Source of the DNA: Haematobia irritans
Lineage: Eukaryota > Arthropoda > Insecta > Diptera > Muscidae
Length of the DNA stretch: 64,000 nt
Assembly (NCBI RefSeq): GCF_050003625.1
Contig: NC_134400.1
Coordinates: 59,462,066 to 59,526,065, forward strand
Direction of reading: 5' to 3'
The notes below the pieces were generated by a model, which worked only from the letters and a program-made list of their open reading frames with translations, was not told the origin of the DNA and did no database searches. Both the position numbers and the translations under genes were made by a program. This document shows, in pieces, positions 23,744-35,336 of this stretch (position 1 is the stretch's first letter; each line of letters opens with the position of its first letter).

Positions 23744-23924
23744 ACTTGGAATATTGTCGTTTGTGCAAACGCCATCTTGTAGCAATTTATCACGAATTTC
23801 CCAGGCAAATATACTTGGACAGTCACTTTTATATTGCGCAATTTTCGCCACTACTTCTGTTGTTGCAACTCTGGGTTTGGAGCCGCCAATGGCCCTTGGG
23901 CGAATGCTACCGGTTTCGTAATAC
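23744..23924 (-). CDS. ey: eyeless (Pax6) exon: paired-domain linker and most of RED subdomain
   Basis: This exon continues the paired domain. It starts inside the Arg codon left open by the 62288-62453 exon (AG|G gives GRYYETGS) and encodes 60 further codons. The linker [18 protein letters not shown] is the segment that lies in the minor groove in Pax6-DNA complexes. The first RED helices follow, with [14 protein letters not shown] and VCTNDNIPS visible. The acceptor is ATTAG|GTATTAC and the donor CCAAGT|GTATGT, phase 0. Compared with the usual Pax6 YKRECP, this copy reads YKSDCP, and DRLL has become DKLL; the rest is conserved. The intron before it is about 38.4 kb and the one after it about 11.5 kb, both full of transposons. 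The reading frame is intact, so this is a functional exon rather than a pseudogene. Confidence 0.96.
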
Positions 23925-24213
23925 CTAATCACGTTAACAAAAGAAAATGGATAAATAACATAGATAAATTAAAGTAATCAAAAATAAATATGAAGAAGCT
24001 TGAAGAATTTGAATATGTGACATGTGTGGTATATAAACAATAAAGTTATCTTAAATTGTATATTTAAATGTTAAGGTAGCTCGGAACAATATTTCATAAT
24101 TTAAAGATTTTGGTATTGGTACTCAGCCACATTAACACATATAACCACTTAATTTTCGAATACAATAATTGGATTCATTTTTTATTTGGTTTCTATTGAA
24201 ATCGCCAACATTA

Positions 24214-24635
24214 CACACAAAAAATATTTTTTGTCTTCAATCACGGAATTAAATTGATCTAATTAATTTTTAATTGAAATGTCTTCAATCACAGAAATGA
24301 TAGTATCAATTAAAAAACTAATTGAAGGTCAATTAAAAACTTAATTGATCCAATTAAAAAATTAATTCATTCTATTAATTTTTGTCTCAATTAAAAAATT
24401 TGTTGAATCAATTAAATTTTTAAGTAAATATTTTTTAAAACTAATTATACAATTATTTTTCGAGCTTTATGGAAAGATATAGATTAGATCCATAAAGCTC
24501 GAAAAATAATTGTATAATTAGATATAATGCATTTGGACGTCAATTGCCTGTTTCGGTATCAGGCTAACATGTAATATAATATTTTTTAAAACTCAATTAA
24601 GATTTTAATTTTATTTTCGTGACATTTTTTCTGTG
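24214..24635. mobile_element. CACACAAAA MITE (AATTAATT-rich), TA duplication
   Basis: It starts CACACAAAAAATATTTTTTG and ends CATTTTTTCTGTG, with TA at 24212-24213 and 24636-24637. The body is composed of TCAATTAAAAAATTAATTG-like motifs. A hairpin insertion lies inside at 24443-24577. Copies: 59153-59727 and a partial at 51391-51668. Confidence 0.8.
24443..24577. repeat. hairpin insertion flanked by 16-bp direct repeats
   Basis: A perfect 33-bp inverted repeat (24441-24473 and 24489-24521, 15-base loop) contains CGAGCTTTATGGA and its complement. The block is flanked by a 16-bp direct repeat, aatattttttaaaact, at 24427-24442 and 24578-24593. The inserted 135 bp also carries about 55 bp of single-copy tail. 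Confidence 0.8.
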
Positions 24636-24637
24636 TA

Positions 24638-25088
24638 GTAATATTAGTATAAATATAAAATTACGTTTTTAAATAAACAAATTTCTTAAGCATTTTTATA
24701 TTTTATTTATTATTTCAAATTTTCTTTGGAAATATTTTAAATAAATTTTTGATCCATGTACCATTCTCAATACATTCACAAAACAAACTTAGTTAAACTG
24801 TAGAAATAAGCAACATTGCTTAGCATCTAAGAATATTTGTTCTTGTAGTTTTGAGGATTTTCTTAAGAGAGAGCGACATTACAAATTTATACATTAATCT
24901 ACTTTTTAATGTATTTAAAGTAGATATTATGGTGTTAAGGTATAGCAAACTTCTTCTTCGAAATTATGAAAACAATCGAATATTAAAAGCGTTCTAATTG
25001 CGATGCCCATTGTGTGTAAGGCTGAAGCGATTGGTGACAAAGGAAAACGATCATAGCCAAAAGGAGATCAGTAAAACAAAGAAAATTA
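24638..25088. other. intron, nothing recognised
   Basis: AT-rich, no repeat match or coding signal seen. Confidence 0.4.
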
Positions 25089-25844
25089 ACAGCCTATTTC
25101 TGCTATCCGAATTCTAGTCTTCGTTCGCGTACAAAACGAAAAACAGCTGGTTTTGGTTTCTCTAAGGGGTGTCTAAACAAAAATCGAAACGAAAGTCAAT
25201 GCGAACGAAGACGTAACGTAAGCTCGAAAATTGGGTTTCTCTAACTCGATTCGTTCACATTTTACGAACTGAAATGTCAAAACCACTCACTTGGTAAAGA
25301 CCTTTCGTTTTGTGGAAAAAGGCATTTATAAATACGAAAAACTTAATAATTGATAAATTGATTAAAGCTTTTATTGTAAATGTGTGATAAAAGTTAATTA
25401 TATCGATCTATTTTTTCTTTATAACGGCCATAGAGACCGTTTAAGGGAAAGTCTAATAGGAACAAACACATACATTTCGAATGAAACACTCATTAAATGG
25501 AGAACTGAACTGTAATTATTGTAGAAATATTGAAATATAAATCCTTATCTCTCTACGCGGGCTAATTTGTTAAAAAATTATTGAGCTAAACCAAATATCA
25601 GAAGCTGGAAAACTTTGCTAAAAGAACGGCGATGCCAGATTGAATTTTATGGAAAATAATTTTTAAAATGTATGGATATTTTTCAGGAAATTTAAATAAT
25701 TGAGATCTGGTAATGCTAGCATTTGACAGTAACGTAAGCCATGCGAACGAACAAAAGGAAATTAGAGAAACCCAAATCTAGACGAAAGTGAGTGACTACC
25801 GTTCGTTCGCAATTGATTTCGTTCGGATATCAGAAATTGGCTGT
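25089..25844 (+). mobile_element. ACAGCC MITE, TTCGTTCGCA-rich
   Basis: It begins ACAGCCTATTTCTGCTATCC and ends GGATATCAGAAATTGGCTGT. It is the better preserved copy of the family at 7933-8619, which lies in the opposite orientation. Confidence 0.75.
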
Positions 25845-26085
25845 AAAACATTCCCTCTATTTGTTCTCTTTGTTAGTGTTTTTATTTGAATTTCATCATA
25901 ACGCCATTTTCGCAATGTAGACTTTTACAACGCAAAGCACAGGTAAATACATCGATTGAAAATAGAATGGTTTTCTTTTTACTAACCTAATATATAAACA
26001 GAAATATTTTGCATTAGCGCAAATAGTTTTTTTAAGTGCAAAAATGATGTTTCGGACACATATGGTAATATGATAGAATATACAG

Positions 26086-26214
26086 TGAAACCTCTCAAAC
26101 TTGGACACTCTGCAAACCGGATACCTCTTAAAAGTGGACAATAGTCGTGAGACGTTTGATATAATACAACGTTAAAATTAATTAATTAATTACCTTCAAT
26201 AATAAACAAGTGTA
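26086..26214 (+). mobile_element. pogo/Tc1-like terminal remnant
   Basis: CAGTGAAACCTCTCAAACTT and GGATACCTCTTAAAAGTGGA match 8965-9164. It is cut by the family A insertion at 26215. Confidence 0.5.
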
Positions 26215-27560
26215 CACTGTTAGCAAAATATGTTTTTCATATGTTGCGATATAAACAAAATGTGTTTCGGGCACAATTTTTAAACACAATATATTTAAGT
26301 GCAAACATGTAATGTTCCTAAACTAACTCTAAATGTTTGGGACACATATGTTAGTATGATAGAATATATTATGTTTGGGGCATGAATGTTTCATAAAAAT
26401 TATATGTGTGAATGTAAACATATATACATTTACAAATTTCGAGTAAACATATGTATAAAGAAATAGAGATGGAAACCGGGAGGGTTGACAAAAGATATCA
26501 ACATAACATAGCGAGAGAATAAAAAGAGAGCAACTTGTGCGAAACCGCTTGTATGTTGTTTCGGAAAACTGTTTTATGACAAGGCCAAAAATTTGATATG
26601 CTTAAGTCTAAATATTATTTAATTTGAATATTAGAATGAATATTCGGAGTAAAGAAATTAGACATTTGCAAAAAAACAGCATGTAAAAAACTGTACACCC
26701 CTAAATAAATTTATGTGTATATTATAAAATTATTTAAGTATGTTTATACTCGACTCTACGTTCTTCTTTTGTTAGAGTTTTTGGATTACTTCCAAAATTT
26801 CAAACTTTTATACCAAAAACAGTTTTTTATTACAAATTTGTTATTTTTCCAATAAAAAAAATATTATTCTATCCAAAAGCTCAGTCCATTTCGTTTATAT
26901 CAAGCACTGTTTCTGACTGTAAATCTTTAATAACCCACATTTCGAAGTTTCATTATAAAAATTTAATATAGTATAAATATAAATGTGTAAATTAAAAAAA
27001 TGTTGTACGGTCGGAGCAGGGATTGAACCCACGACCCTTTGCATGAAAGGCGGACATGCTAACCATTGCTCCACGTGGCAAACAAATGTATGTTTCTGTT
27101 AAATAATGGTTTGTTTGCATCGGCTCGTGGGCGCTGCAGACTATGCTACATAAATATAACTTATAACGATAATTGTCTATTGATGGCCATAACAGCTACG
27201 TAGCCCAGTGGATAGTGTGATGGCTTACAAACTGTATGGTCCTCGGTTCGAGGATCATACAGGCGAAAGGTAAAATTTATAAAATTGAATAATTTCTTCA
27301 ACATTATTTGTATTACAGAAAAAGGTGCCAAGAACTAAAAAATTTCGTGGAAATGAAAATTATGTGAGGGAATGAGCACAATCTTCTTTGGGGAGAATTC
27401 TTCCAAGCATATAATATTTTTGGGCTCAAAATGCTTCCAAACATACAATATGTTCACATAAGACAAACATATTAATGTTTCGGCAGTATCCAATAATATA
27501 TATGCTTCCTGCAAAATATGTTTGGAACATATGTTAGAGAAGCGATTTTTTTTGAGGATG
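26215..27560 (-). mobile_element. full-length family A element, TA duplication
   Basis: 1346 bp, starting CACTGTTAGCAAAATATG and ending TTTTTTTTGAGGATG, with TA at 26213-26214 and 27561-27562. It contains tRNA-like module 2 (27009-27080, minus) and module 1 (27196-27266, plus), the mirror of the plus-strand copy at 33375. Confidence 0.85.
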
Positions 27561-27562
27561 TA

Positions 27563-27892
27563 CATAATGAGTTATTATGTTATCTCCTATCTCTTATTAA
27601 AAAACAAAAAGTTTTTCAAAAATTTTTGATATCAGCTTAAAGTAAAGAGATACATTTTATTACGAATATGTATCGTTAAACCAATAATTAAGTAACATTT
27701 TGGAAAGTTTGCAACTTTTTCAACTTAAAATCTTCAAGCTATTTTCATTGGTTACATCAAATAATACTTGGCAATTACAGTTAACCCATATTGGAGTTTA
27801 TTATAGTTACCACATTTGTTGAAATTATTACGAATACACCACAAAAATTTGCATGTAACAAATGTATCTGCAAATATTATTTATTTATTACA
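27563..27892. other. intron, nothing recognised
   Basis: No repeat match or gene seen. Confidence 0.4.
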
Positions 27893-28544
27893 CACTGAAA
27901 AAAAATATTGCCGTGAGGTCAAAGATTTCATGTCTTTAAAATGCAAATTTTGCATAACAAAAAAGACGCATTTCTCTAATATAAAGTTTTTTTCCTTGTC
28001 CAAAAGTCGATAAACTTTTCAATAAAGTCGTATTGTCCTTATAATTAAGGGATTTGACTTAAAAATGTGTATCATAACATGAAAGTAAAACTGTTTGGGC
28101 TAAGGTCAACTTGACTTTAATAATTCAGAAAAATTCTTTAAATTTAATGAAATTGTCTTTAAATTTGTTGTCTTTTTGCATCTTGACTACAAAGCAAAAA
28201 ATCGTTCAAATATGGGACATGTTTTTCAACACTTTATTTTAAAGACGTTTTTTACTTGAAACATAGGATAATTTCTACTGGAAGTCGAGCCTTAATTTGG
28301 AAAATAAAGTTGTCGTTAACTCGTTTTTAAAGGACTTTGATAGCATATGAAGAAAAAAAGCTGAAAAAGCGAAAAATTAAAATTTGCTTCCTAGAAGCAA
28401 GTACACAAAACCCAAATTTAAAAGAGAATTGTGTCTTAAAAGTATCCTAAATTGTATTCTCCGCTTCTTTGGCTCGGAATCAATACCAAAACTTTTAATG
28501 TAAAGAGAAAATCTCTGGAACCGGACATTCTTTTTTTTTCAGTG
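27893..28544 (-). mobile_element. CACTG-family MITE, complete
   Basis: 652 bp, starting CACTGAAAAAAAATATTGCC and ending TTTTTTTTTCAGTG. The flanks are CA and TA, a mismatched 2-bp duplication. Uninterrupted reverse version of 20365-21935 without the nested element. Confidence 0.82.
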
Positions 28545-28857
28545 TACGAAGAAAGATGAAAGGACTTTTCATATTGTGTATCTTTTATGGAGTTAAACGA
28601 GATAGGTAATTGGAAAAAGTGAATTAATTGTGTATTTTTGTATTAAAAATATGATAAAACAAGTCAGAAAATTGTTTAATCGTAGAGGCAATTAACCGTG
28701 GTATACGGTTTTCGACATTGTCAATATGAATCAAAGGCCTGCACAAGCCCATTCGATGTACTTGATGTTCTAGTGAATGCAATTCACTTCACAAATATTT
28801 CGAATAGTTCGAGTAATAAATGAAACTGAAACACTGAAAAGCGATTACAATTAGTGT
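28545..28857. other. intron, nothing recognised
   Basis: No repeat match or gene seen. Confidence 0.4.
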
Positions 28858-28935
28858 TTTCTTTTTCCCGGACTTTTTGCATTTCCGGGAAAGCGGGATT
28901 TTTTTTTTAATTTCCCGGGATCCCGGTCAAAGGGA
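28858..28935. repeat. TTCCCGGGA-rich repeat fragment
   Basis: Dense TTTCCCGGG/GGGATCCCGG palindromic motifs, recurring at 30795-30870. The two may be ends of one element interrupted by the family C copy at 29187, but no target duplication was found. Confidence 0.4.
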
Positions 28936-29186
28936 AACCTGCTTTGATGTGGAGTACATTTAGACATGTGAATAAATTAGAAATCGCCTAAAGAGACGGT
29001 TATAAGGCGCTCTCTGGACAACTAACAATATATATTAATGTTGTTCTCTTATATCAGCCATCATAAATCATACTAAAATACGAAATATTTTGTAATACAA
29101 AACATTTTGACAATGGTTAAAGCGGTCTATTTTGGTATAGTTTTCGGAAGAACGCTATTAATATAGTGGAATTTTTTGTAACACTA

Positions 29187-30193
29187 AACAAGTCGGGCGG
29201 TGCCGGTACCCTGCACCAATTTGTAGATCTAAATTTTCGATACCATATCACATCCGTCAAATGTATTGGGGGCTATATATATAAAGGTTTGTCCCAAATA
29301 CATACATTTAAATATCACTCGATCTGGACAGAATTTGATAGACTTCTACCAAATCTGTAGACTCAAAATTTAAATCGCCAAATGCACTAGGGTGGAACAC
29401 AATGTTAGTACAAAAATATGGGAAACATTTAAATCTGAAGCAATTTTAAGGAAACTTCGCAAAAGTCTATTTATGATTTATCGCTCGATATATATGTATT
29501 AGAAGTTTAGGAAAATTGGAGTCATTTTTACAACTTTTCGACTAAGCAGTGGCGATTTTACAAGGAAAATGTTGGTATTTTGACAATTTTTGTCGAAATC
29601 AGAAAAAACATATATAGAAGCTATATCTACATCTGAACCGATTTCAAGCAAATTTGACACGCATAGCTACTCCCTGTGCAAAATTTCAACCAAATTGGGG
29701 TAAAATTCTGGCTTCTGGGACCGTATTACTCCATATCGGGCGAAAGATATATATGGGAGCTATATCTAAATCTGAACCGATTTCAATAAAATTTGGCACA
29801 CTTGACTATAGTACTAATTGTTCTTCTTGTGCAACATTTTAAGTAAGTTAGGGTAAAACTCTGGCTTCTGGGGCCATATAAGTCCATATCGGGCGAAATA
29901 TATATGGGAGCTATATCTAAATCTGAACCGATTTCTTCCAATAGGGATCTATTCTGAGCCAAAACACATACTTGTGCCAAATTTGAAGTCGATTGGACTA
30001 AAACTGCGACCTAGACTTTGATTACAAAAATGTGTTCACGGACAGACGGACAAACGGACATGGCTATATCGACTCAGGAGCCCACCCTGACCATTTTTGC
30101 CAAAGACACCATGTGTCTATCTCGTCTCCTTCTGGGTGTTGCAAACATATGCACTTATAATACCCTGTCCACAGTGTGGAGCAGAGTATAAAA
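29187..30193 (+). mobile_element. Helentron-like family C element
   Basis: It starts ACAAGTCGGGCGGTGCCGGT, has GCTATATCTAAATCTGAACC units, and ends in the hairpin CCCTGTCCACAGTGTGGAGCA near 30165-30190. It has fewer units than the 15756 copy. Confidence 0.72.
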
Positions 30194-30790
30194 ACTGTTT
30201 GGAAATGAAAGAAACTTATTTCGATTTCACCATCGTTAAACGGGGTCAATAAATGCACATGTTCAGTCAATATTCTCAAAAGGGAAACACTACCATGTAA
30301 TACGACATTCACATTACACTTCCAAAACCCACTTTAACTAGATTTCAGTTGCCGTCTGCCCTATAAATAAGAGCTTTAAACCCCAATTTTAATAGATTTC
30401 AAGCCTAATGTGTATAAGGTATAAATTTGAAATTAAAGTAACTATCTTAAAAAGGTTGGAATTGTCTTATTTCATAAAAAAACATCCTTGCAATAATTAT
30501 GAAATTTTGAAATAATGCATTTGCCAACGTGGGCTACATAATGTAAAATGTCCCGTTGTTTTTAAAGGGTTACTGTCTTCCAGTCCGTCGGAATGTCGGT
30601 TTACAGAAATATGACAATCATAAATTAGGAAGTGCAAACTTCTTTTAACAATTGGGAGTCCGTTTGATTCTGGATTAGAACCTTGGTGCCATAGTTATTC
30701 ACATTACTCTTCCGAAAGCCTCATTAACTAGATTTCAACTGTCATTTGCCATATAAAACCCTCTATTATCCATAAAATATAGTAAAAAAA
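30194..30790. other. intron, nothing recognised
   Basis: No clear gene. Short repeats such as ACTAGATTTCA(G/A)(T/C)TG occur twice (30340 and 30730) in similar surroundings, suggesting an old local duplication. Confidence 0.4.
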
Positions 30791-30872
30791 ATTTCTCGGG
30801 AATTCCCGCACTTCATTCCCGGGAACGAAAAAATAGCAATTTCCCGGGAATTCCCGGGAAAAACCCCTTCTA

Positions 30873-32040
30873 CAAAATCTATAGACTCAAAATTTAAGTC
30901 GACTAATGCATTAGGGTAGAACACAATGTTAGTAAAAAATATGGGAAACATTTAAATCTGAAACAATTTTAAGGAAACTTCGCAAAAGTTTATTTATGAT
31001 TTATCGCTCGATATATATGTATTAGAAGTTTGGGAAAATTAGAGTCATTTTTACAACTTTTCGAGTAAGCCGTGGCGATTTTACTAGGAAAATGTTGGTA
31101 TTTTGACCATTTTTGTCGAAATCAGAAAAACATATATATGGGAGCTATATCTAAATCTGAACCGATTTCAACCAAATTTGGCAGGCATAGCTACAATGCT
31201 AATTCTACTCCCTGTGCAAAATTTCAACTAAATCGGAGTTAAAAATTGGCATCTGTGGTCATATGAGTGTAAATCGGCCGAAAGCTATATGTTGGAGCTA
31301 TATCTAAATTTGAACCGATTTCAACCAAATTTGGCACGCATACCTATAATGTTAATTCTACTCCTTGTGCAAAATTTCAACTAAATCGGAGCAAAAAATT
31401 GGCCTCTGTGGTCATATGAGTGTAAATCGGCCGAAAGCTATATATGGGAGCTATATCTAAATTTGAACCGATTTCAACCAAATTTGGCACGCATAGCTAC
31501 AATGCTAATTCTACCCCCTGTGCAAAATTTCAACCAAATTGGGGTAAAACTCTGGCTTCTGGGACCGTATTGGTCCATGTCGGGCAAAAGATATATATGG
31601 GAGCTATATCTAAATCTGAACCGATTTCAATAAAATTTGGCGCACTTGACTATAGTACTAATTGTTCTTCTTGTGCAAAATTGTAAGCAAATCAAGGTAA
31701 AACTCTGGCTTCTGGGGCCATATACGTCCATAACGGGCGAAATATATATATGGGAGCTATATCTAAATCTGAACCGATTTCTTCCAAAATCAATAGGGAT
31801 CTATTCTGAGCCAAAACACATACTTGTGCCAAATTTGAAGTCGATTGGGCTAAAACTGCGACCTAGACTTTGATTACAAAAATGTGTTCACGGACAGACG
31901 GACATCGCTATATCGACTCAGGAGCCCACCCTGAGCATTTTTGACGAAGACACCATGTGTCCATCTCGTCTCCTTCTGGGTGTTGCAAACATATGCACTA
32001 ACTTATAATACCCTGTTCCACAGTGTGGAGCAGGGAATAA
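30873..32040 (+). mobile_element. Helentron-like family C element, 5' truncated
   Basis: It lacks the ACAAGT start, and begins in the CTACAAAATCTATAGACTCA block. Four to five 153-bp-type units follow, then the terminal hairpin CCTGTTCCACAGTGTGGAGC. The left side joins TTCCCGGGAA sequence directly. Confidence 0.72.
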
Positions 32041-32700
32041 TGAAATTGAAATTTTCACCTCTGCTGGGATTTAAGACCGTTCTTTTACGAGAATTATCTT
32101 AAATCTTAAGAAACTGGAGAGGCTAATATATATTGTTCTTATAACCCAGTAAAAAAAATTGGAAGTTCTTCTAAAGGTACTACTTTAAAAGCACTTCCAA
32201 ATATGTCCACCCAAAAGCTCTTCATTTTAACTTCACAGAAAGTTATTTTAATTCAATTTTTTATAATTCGTTTTTTTTTTGTTTTTAATGAGTAATTTTA
32301 TTTTTTTTTTTGTTTCAAAAAGGTTAAAAACTGAGTAAGGATTTATAAAATGGTACAAATAGTTGGAATTTTGTCGAAAAATATTCTAAATTCATTCTAG
32401 AAAAATTGCGAAGTTTTGAAAAAATTTGATATCAAACGTTTAAGACAATAGTTGGGATGCATTAAAAATCACAAGAAATTAAAAAAATTATTTATTTGCC
32501 AAAATATCACAATATTTTTTAATTCACATATAAAACACTGAAAACGCATCACACCTTAAGAAATGATGCAAATTCAGTGCAGCGGCTGTTGAAATTGTGG
32601 ACATCCTTCCTATGACAAGCCCATGTTAAAATCATCGCTTGTGTGCTAATTTTGCACCACTTCCGGATCCATTTTCATTACTTTTTTGGTGACGCTTTTT
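32041..32700. other. intron, nothing recognised
   Basis: AT-rich with poly-T runs near 32270-32310. No repeat match or coding signal. Confidence 0.4.
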
Positions 32701-32734
32701 TTGCTGGGAACCAACATCGATTCAAGGTTGTTCT

Positions 32735-33370
32735 CCAAGCGACAACATGCTTACTCGAAGGGCAGGCTTACTGAAACCGCATTGCATTAACTAGTAAGCT
32801 TTTTTGAAAGTTCACTAGCTGTCAATGAATACACAATTGGGGCATTTCTAGATATCGTACACTAATAGAAAAAACTTCGTTATATTAACGAAATGTGTCA
32901 TTGAAATTGAGCCAATCAAACAAATTCGTTGATATAACGACATTTTTTGTTATTATAATGAATTTTCTGTTAATCAATGAAACGTTTCGTACTATTAACA
33001 AATATTGTCATTGTCATTGTCGCAATGAAAATGTTTCATTATATCAATGAAATAGTTTCGTTAGCTCAATTTCAATGAAATTTTCTTTGTGTGTAGGTGC
33101 ATCCAATAACGTCCATCCGTGTTCGATATTAAATGGATTGACAACTCTGAATGTTGATCAAGGGATACTGAGGCTGTTAGATGATCTTTTAACTAGAGCA
33201 AGCACAGGCACTCACCAAGGAGGAGTTTTATCACCACTTCTTTGGTTTCCTTAAAACAAGAAGGGATACAAGTGGTGGCATACGCAGATAAAAATTCTCA
33301 CTCACAATAGATATATTATAAAAAGTGCACTGCTGATGACTGAGAAATGGTCAGGGTTAAATCCTGCAAA
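32735..33370 (+). pseudogene. LOA-like LINE reverse transcriptase fragment, interrupted
   Basis: Plus-strand pieces read AYSKGR, then VNEYTIGAFLDI just before a MITE (32860-33093). After it come ASNNVHPCSILNGLTTLNVD and ILRLLDDLL, then THQGGVLSPLLW and VVAYADKN, ending WSGLNPAKA. This covers the RT palm: the FLDI Asp and the GGVLSPLLW block remain, but the YADD box reads YADK. Stops and frameshifts are present. The reading resumes at 34707 after the family A insertion. The RGTPQGGVLSPLLW-type block resembles LOA/Bilbo-like LINEs; the clade is inference. Confidence 0.8.
32860..33093 (-). mobile_element. CACAYAAAG MITE inserted in the LINE RT
   Basis: It starts CACTAATAGAAAAAACTTCG and ends TTTTCTTTGTGTG, with TA at 32858-32859 and 33094-33095. 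Removing it with one TA restores the RT reading FLDIVGASNN, close to the family's FLDIEGAFNN. Confidence 0.85.
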
Positions 33371-33374
33371 GGCA

Positions 33375-34706
33375 CACCCTCAAAAAAAATCGTCTCTCTA
33401 ACATATGTTCCAAACATATTTTGCAGGAAGCACATATATTATTGGATACTGCCGAAACATTAATATGTTTGTTTTATGTGAACATATTCTATTTTTGGAA
33501 GCATTTTGAGCCAAAAATATTATATGCTTGGAAGAATTTTTCCCAAAGAAGATTGTGCTCATTCCCTAACATAATTTTCACTTCCACGAAATTTTTTAGT
33601 TCTTGGCACCTTTTTCTGTAATACAAATAATGTTGAAGAAATTATTCAATTTTATAATTTTTTTAAATTTTACCTTTCGCCTGGACGGAGAATCGAACCG
33701 AGGACCATACAGTTTGTAAGCCAACACACTACCACTGAGCTACGTAGCTGTTATAGTCACCAGAAGACAATTATCGTTATAAGTTACATTTATATAGCAT
33801 AGTTTGCAGCGCCCACGAGCCCATGCAAACATAACATTATTTAACAGAAACATACATGTGTTGGCAACGTGGAGCAGTGGTTAGCATGTCTGCCGTACAT
33901 GCAAAGGGTCGTGGGTTCAGTCCCTGCTCCGACCGAACACCAATTTTTTTTTAATTTACACATTTATATTCAAATTTTATAATGAAACTTCGAAATGTGG
34001 CTTAGTAAAGATTTACAGTCAGAAACAGTGCTTGATATAAACGAAATGGACTGAGCTTTTGGATAAAATATTATTTTTTTATTGCAAAAATAACAATTTT
34101 GTAATAAAAAACTGGTTTTGGTATAAAAGTTTGATATTTTGGAAGGAATTCAAAAACTCTAACAAAGGAAGAACGTGGGGTCGAGTATAAACATACATAA
34201 ATAATTTTATAATAAACATAAATTAAATAATATTTAGACTTAAATTAAATAATATTTAGACTTAAGCGTATAAAATTTTTGGCCTTATCATAAAGCAGTT
34301 TCCGAAACAACATATAGACGGTTTCCCAGAAATTGCTCTCTTTCGATTCTCTCGCTGTGTTAATTTGATATCTTTCGTCAACCCTCCCGGTTTTTATCTC
34401 TATTTCTTTCTCTATACTCTCTCTCTCTCTCTCTCTCTGTCGCTCTCTGAATAAAATATCACAACATATATATGTTTACTCGAAATTTGTAAATTTATAT
34501 ATGTTTACATTCACACATATAATTTTTATGAACCATGCATGCCCCAAACATAATATATTCTAACATATTAACATATGTGTTCCAAACATTTAGTGTTAGT
34601 TTGAGAACATTACATGTTTGCACTTAAATATATTGTGTTTAAAAATTGTGCCGAAACACATTTTGTTTATATCGAAACATATGAAAAACATATTTTTCTA
34701 ACAGTG
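33375..34706 (+). mobile_element. full-length family A element, CA duplication
   Basis: 1332 bp. It starts CACCCTCAAAAAAAATCGTC and ends TTTTTCTAACAGTG, with CA at 33373-33374 and 34707-34708. tRNA-like module 1 lies at 33678-33750 (minus) and module 2 at 33864-33935 (plus); there is a CT run near 34417-34437. It sits inside the LINE: removing it with one CA joins NPAKA to ELVMYC. Confidence 0.9.
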
Positions 34707-34826
34707 CAGAACTAGTCATGTACTGCAAGGTTGCCACGGTTAAGCCCATCTCTTAGGTGGTATTGAGTGGGCAAACATCTTTGGGTTCTATAGGACAGGA
34801 GGCTGAATTTTATGCTTAATATTGAA
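34707..34826 (+). pseudogene. LINE RT fragment, continuation after family A insertion
   Basis: It reads ELVMYCKVATVKPIS then a stop, continuing directly from NPAKA at 33370. A typical LINE carries a PAKTELVLF-like block here. The fragment ends near the MITE at 34827. Confidence 0.65.
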
Positions 34827-34981
34827 CACTGGAAGAAAAAGTTTCGTGTATGAATGAAACTTATTCTTTGTATGAGCCTAATTTTTTCATTGTCTGAATG
34901 AAAGACGTACGTTGTATCAACGAAAACAAGCGTTATATTAATGAAGCCTAACGAATTATTCGAGTTTATTCATTTGTAGTG
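34827..34981. mobile_element. short CAC..GTG MITE related to the ATAACGAAA family
   Basis: It starts CACTGGAAGAAAAAGTTTCG and ends CATTTGTAGTG; the right flank is TA and the left is AA. The interior has ATGAATGAAAC and CAACGAAAAC motifs. Confidence 0.5.
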
Positions 34982-35226
34982 TATTATTTTTTTTAAGATC
35001 TTCGAAAAATGGTTTAAATACAGTAGGAACTAATATCTATTGATAAATTAAGCAATTTCATATTATTTCAGTCAGAATTGGTAAATTTTTTTATTTAAAT
35101 TTGACAAATTTTAATCCTGTAGTTAGATGATTTATCGTATATTGTGATTTTCAATTAAGAAGAAACGACTCTTATTTAAAGTCCAAAGCACGTTTTAATT
35201 CTTTGCGCAGCCGCATGCTTACTTAA

Positions 35227-35260
35227 AAGCTTACTTTTTCTAAAAAAGTAAGCTTTTTTT
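35227..35260. repeat. short perfect hairpin AAAGCTTACTTTTT
   Basis: AAAAGCTTACTTTTT followed after a few bases by AAAAAGTAAGCTTTT. No flanking duplication was identified. Confidence 0.5.
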
Positions 35261-35336
35261 GCCACCAAGGTTCATTCGATAGTGTTCCGCGTTCTTTATT
35301 TAAAATATCATTTCCCCGAAGTCATTTTCACTAAAG

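Noticed and set aside
24441..24521. CRISPR-like or terminator hairpin
   Set aside because: A single hairpin in a eukaryotic intron without repeat spacing; better explained as an insertion with flanking direct repeats.
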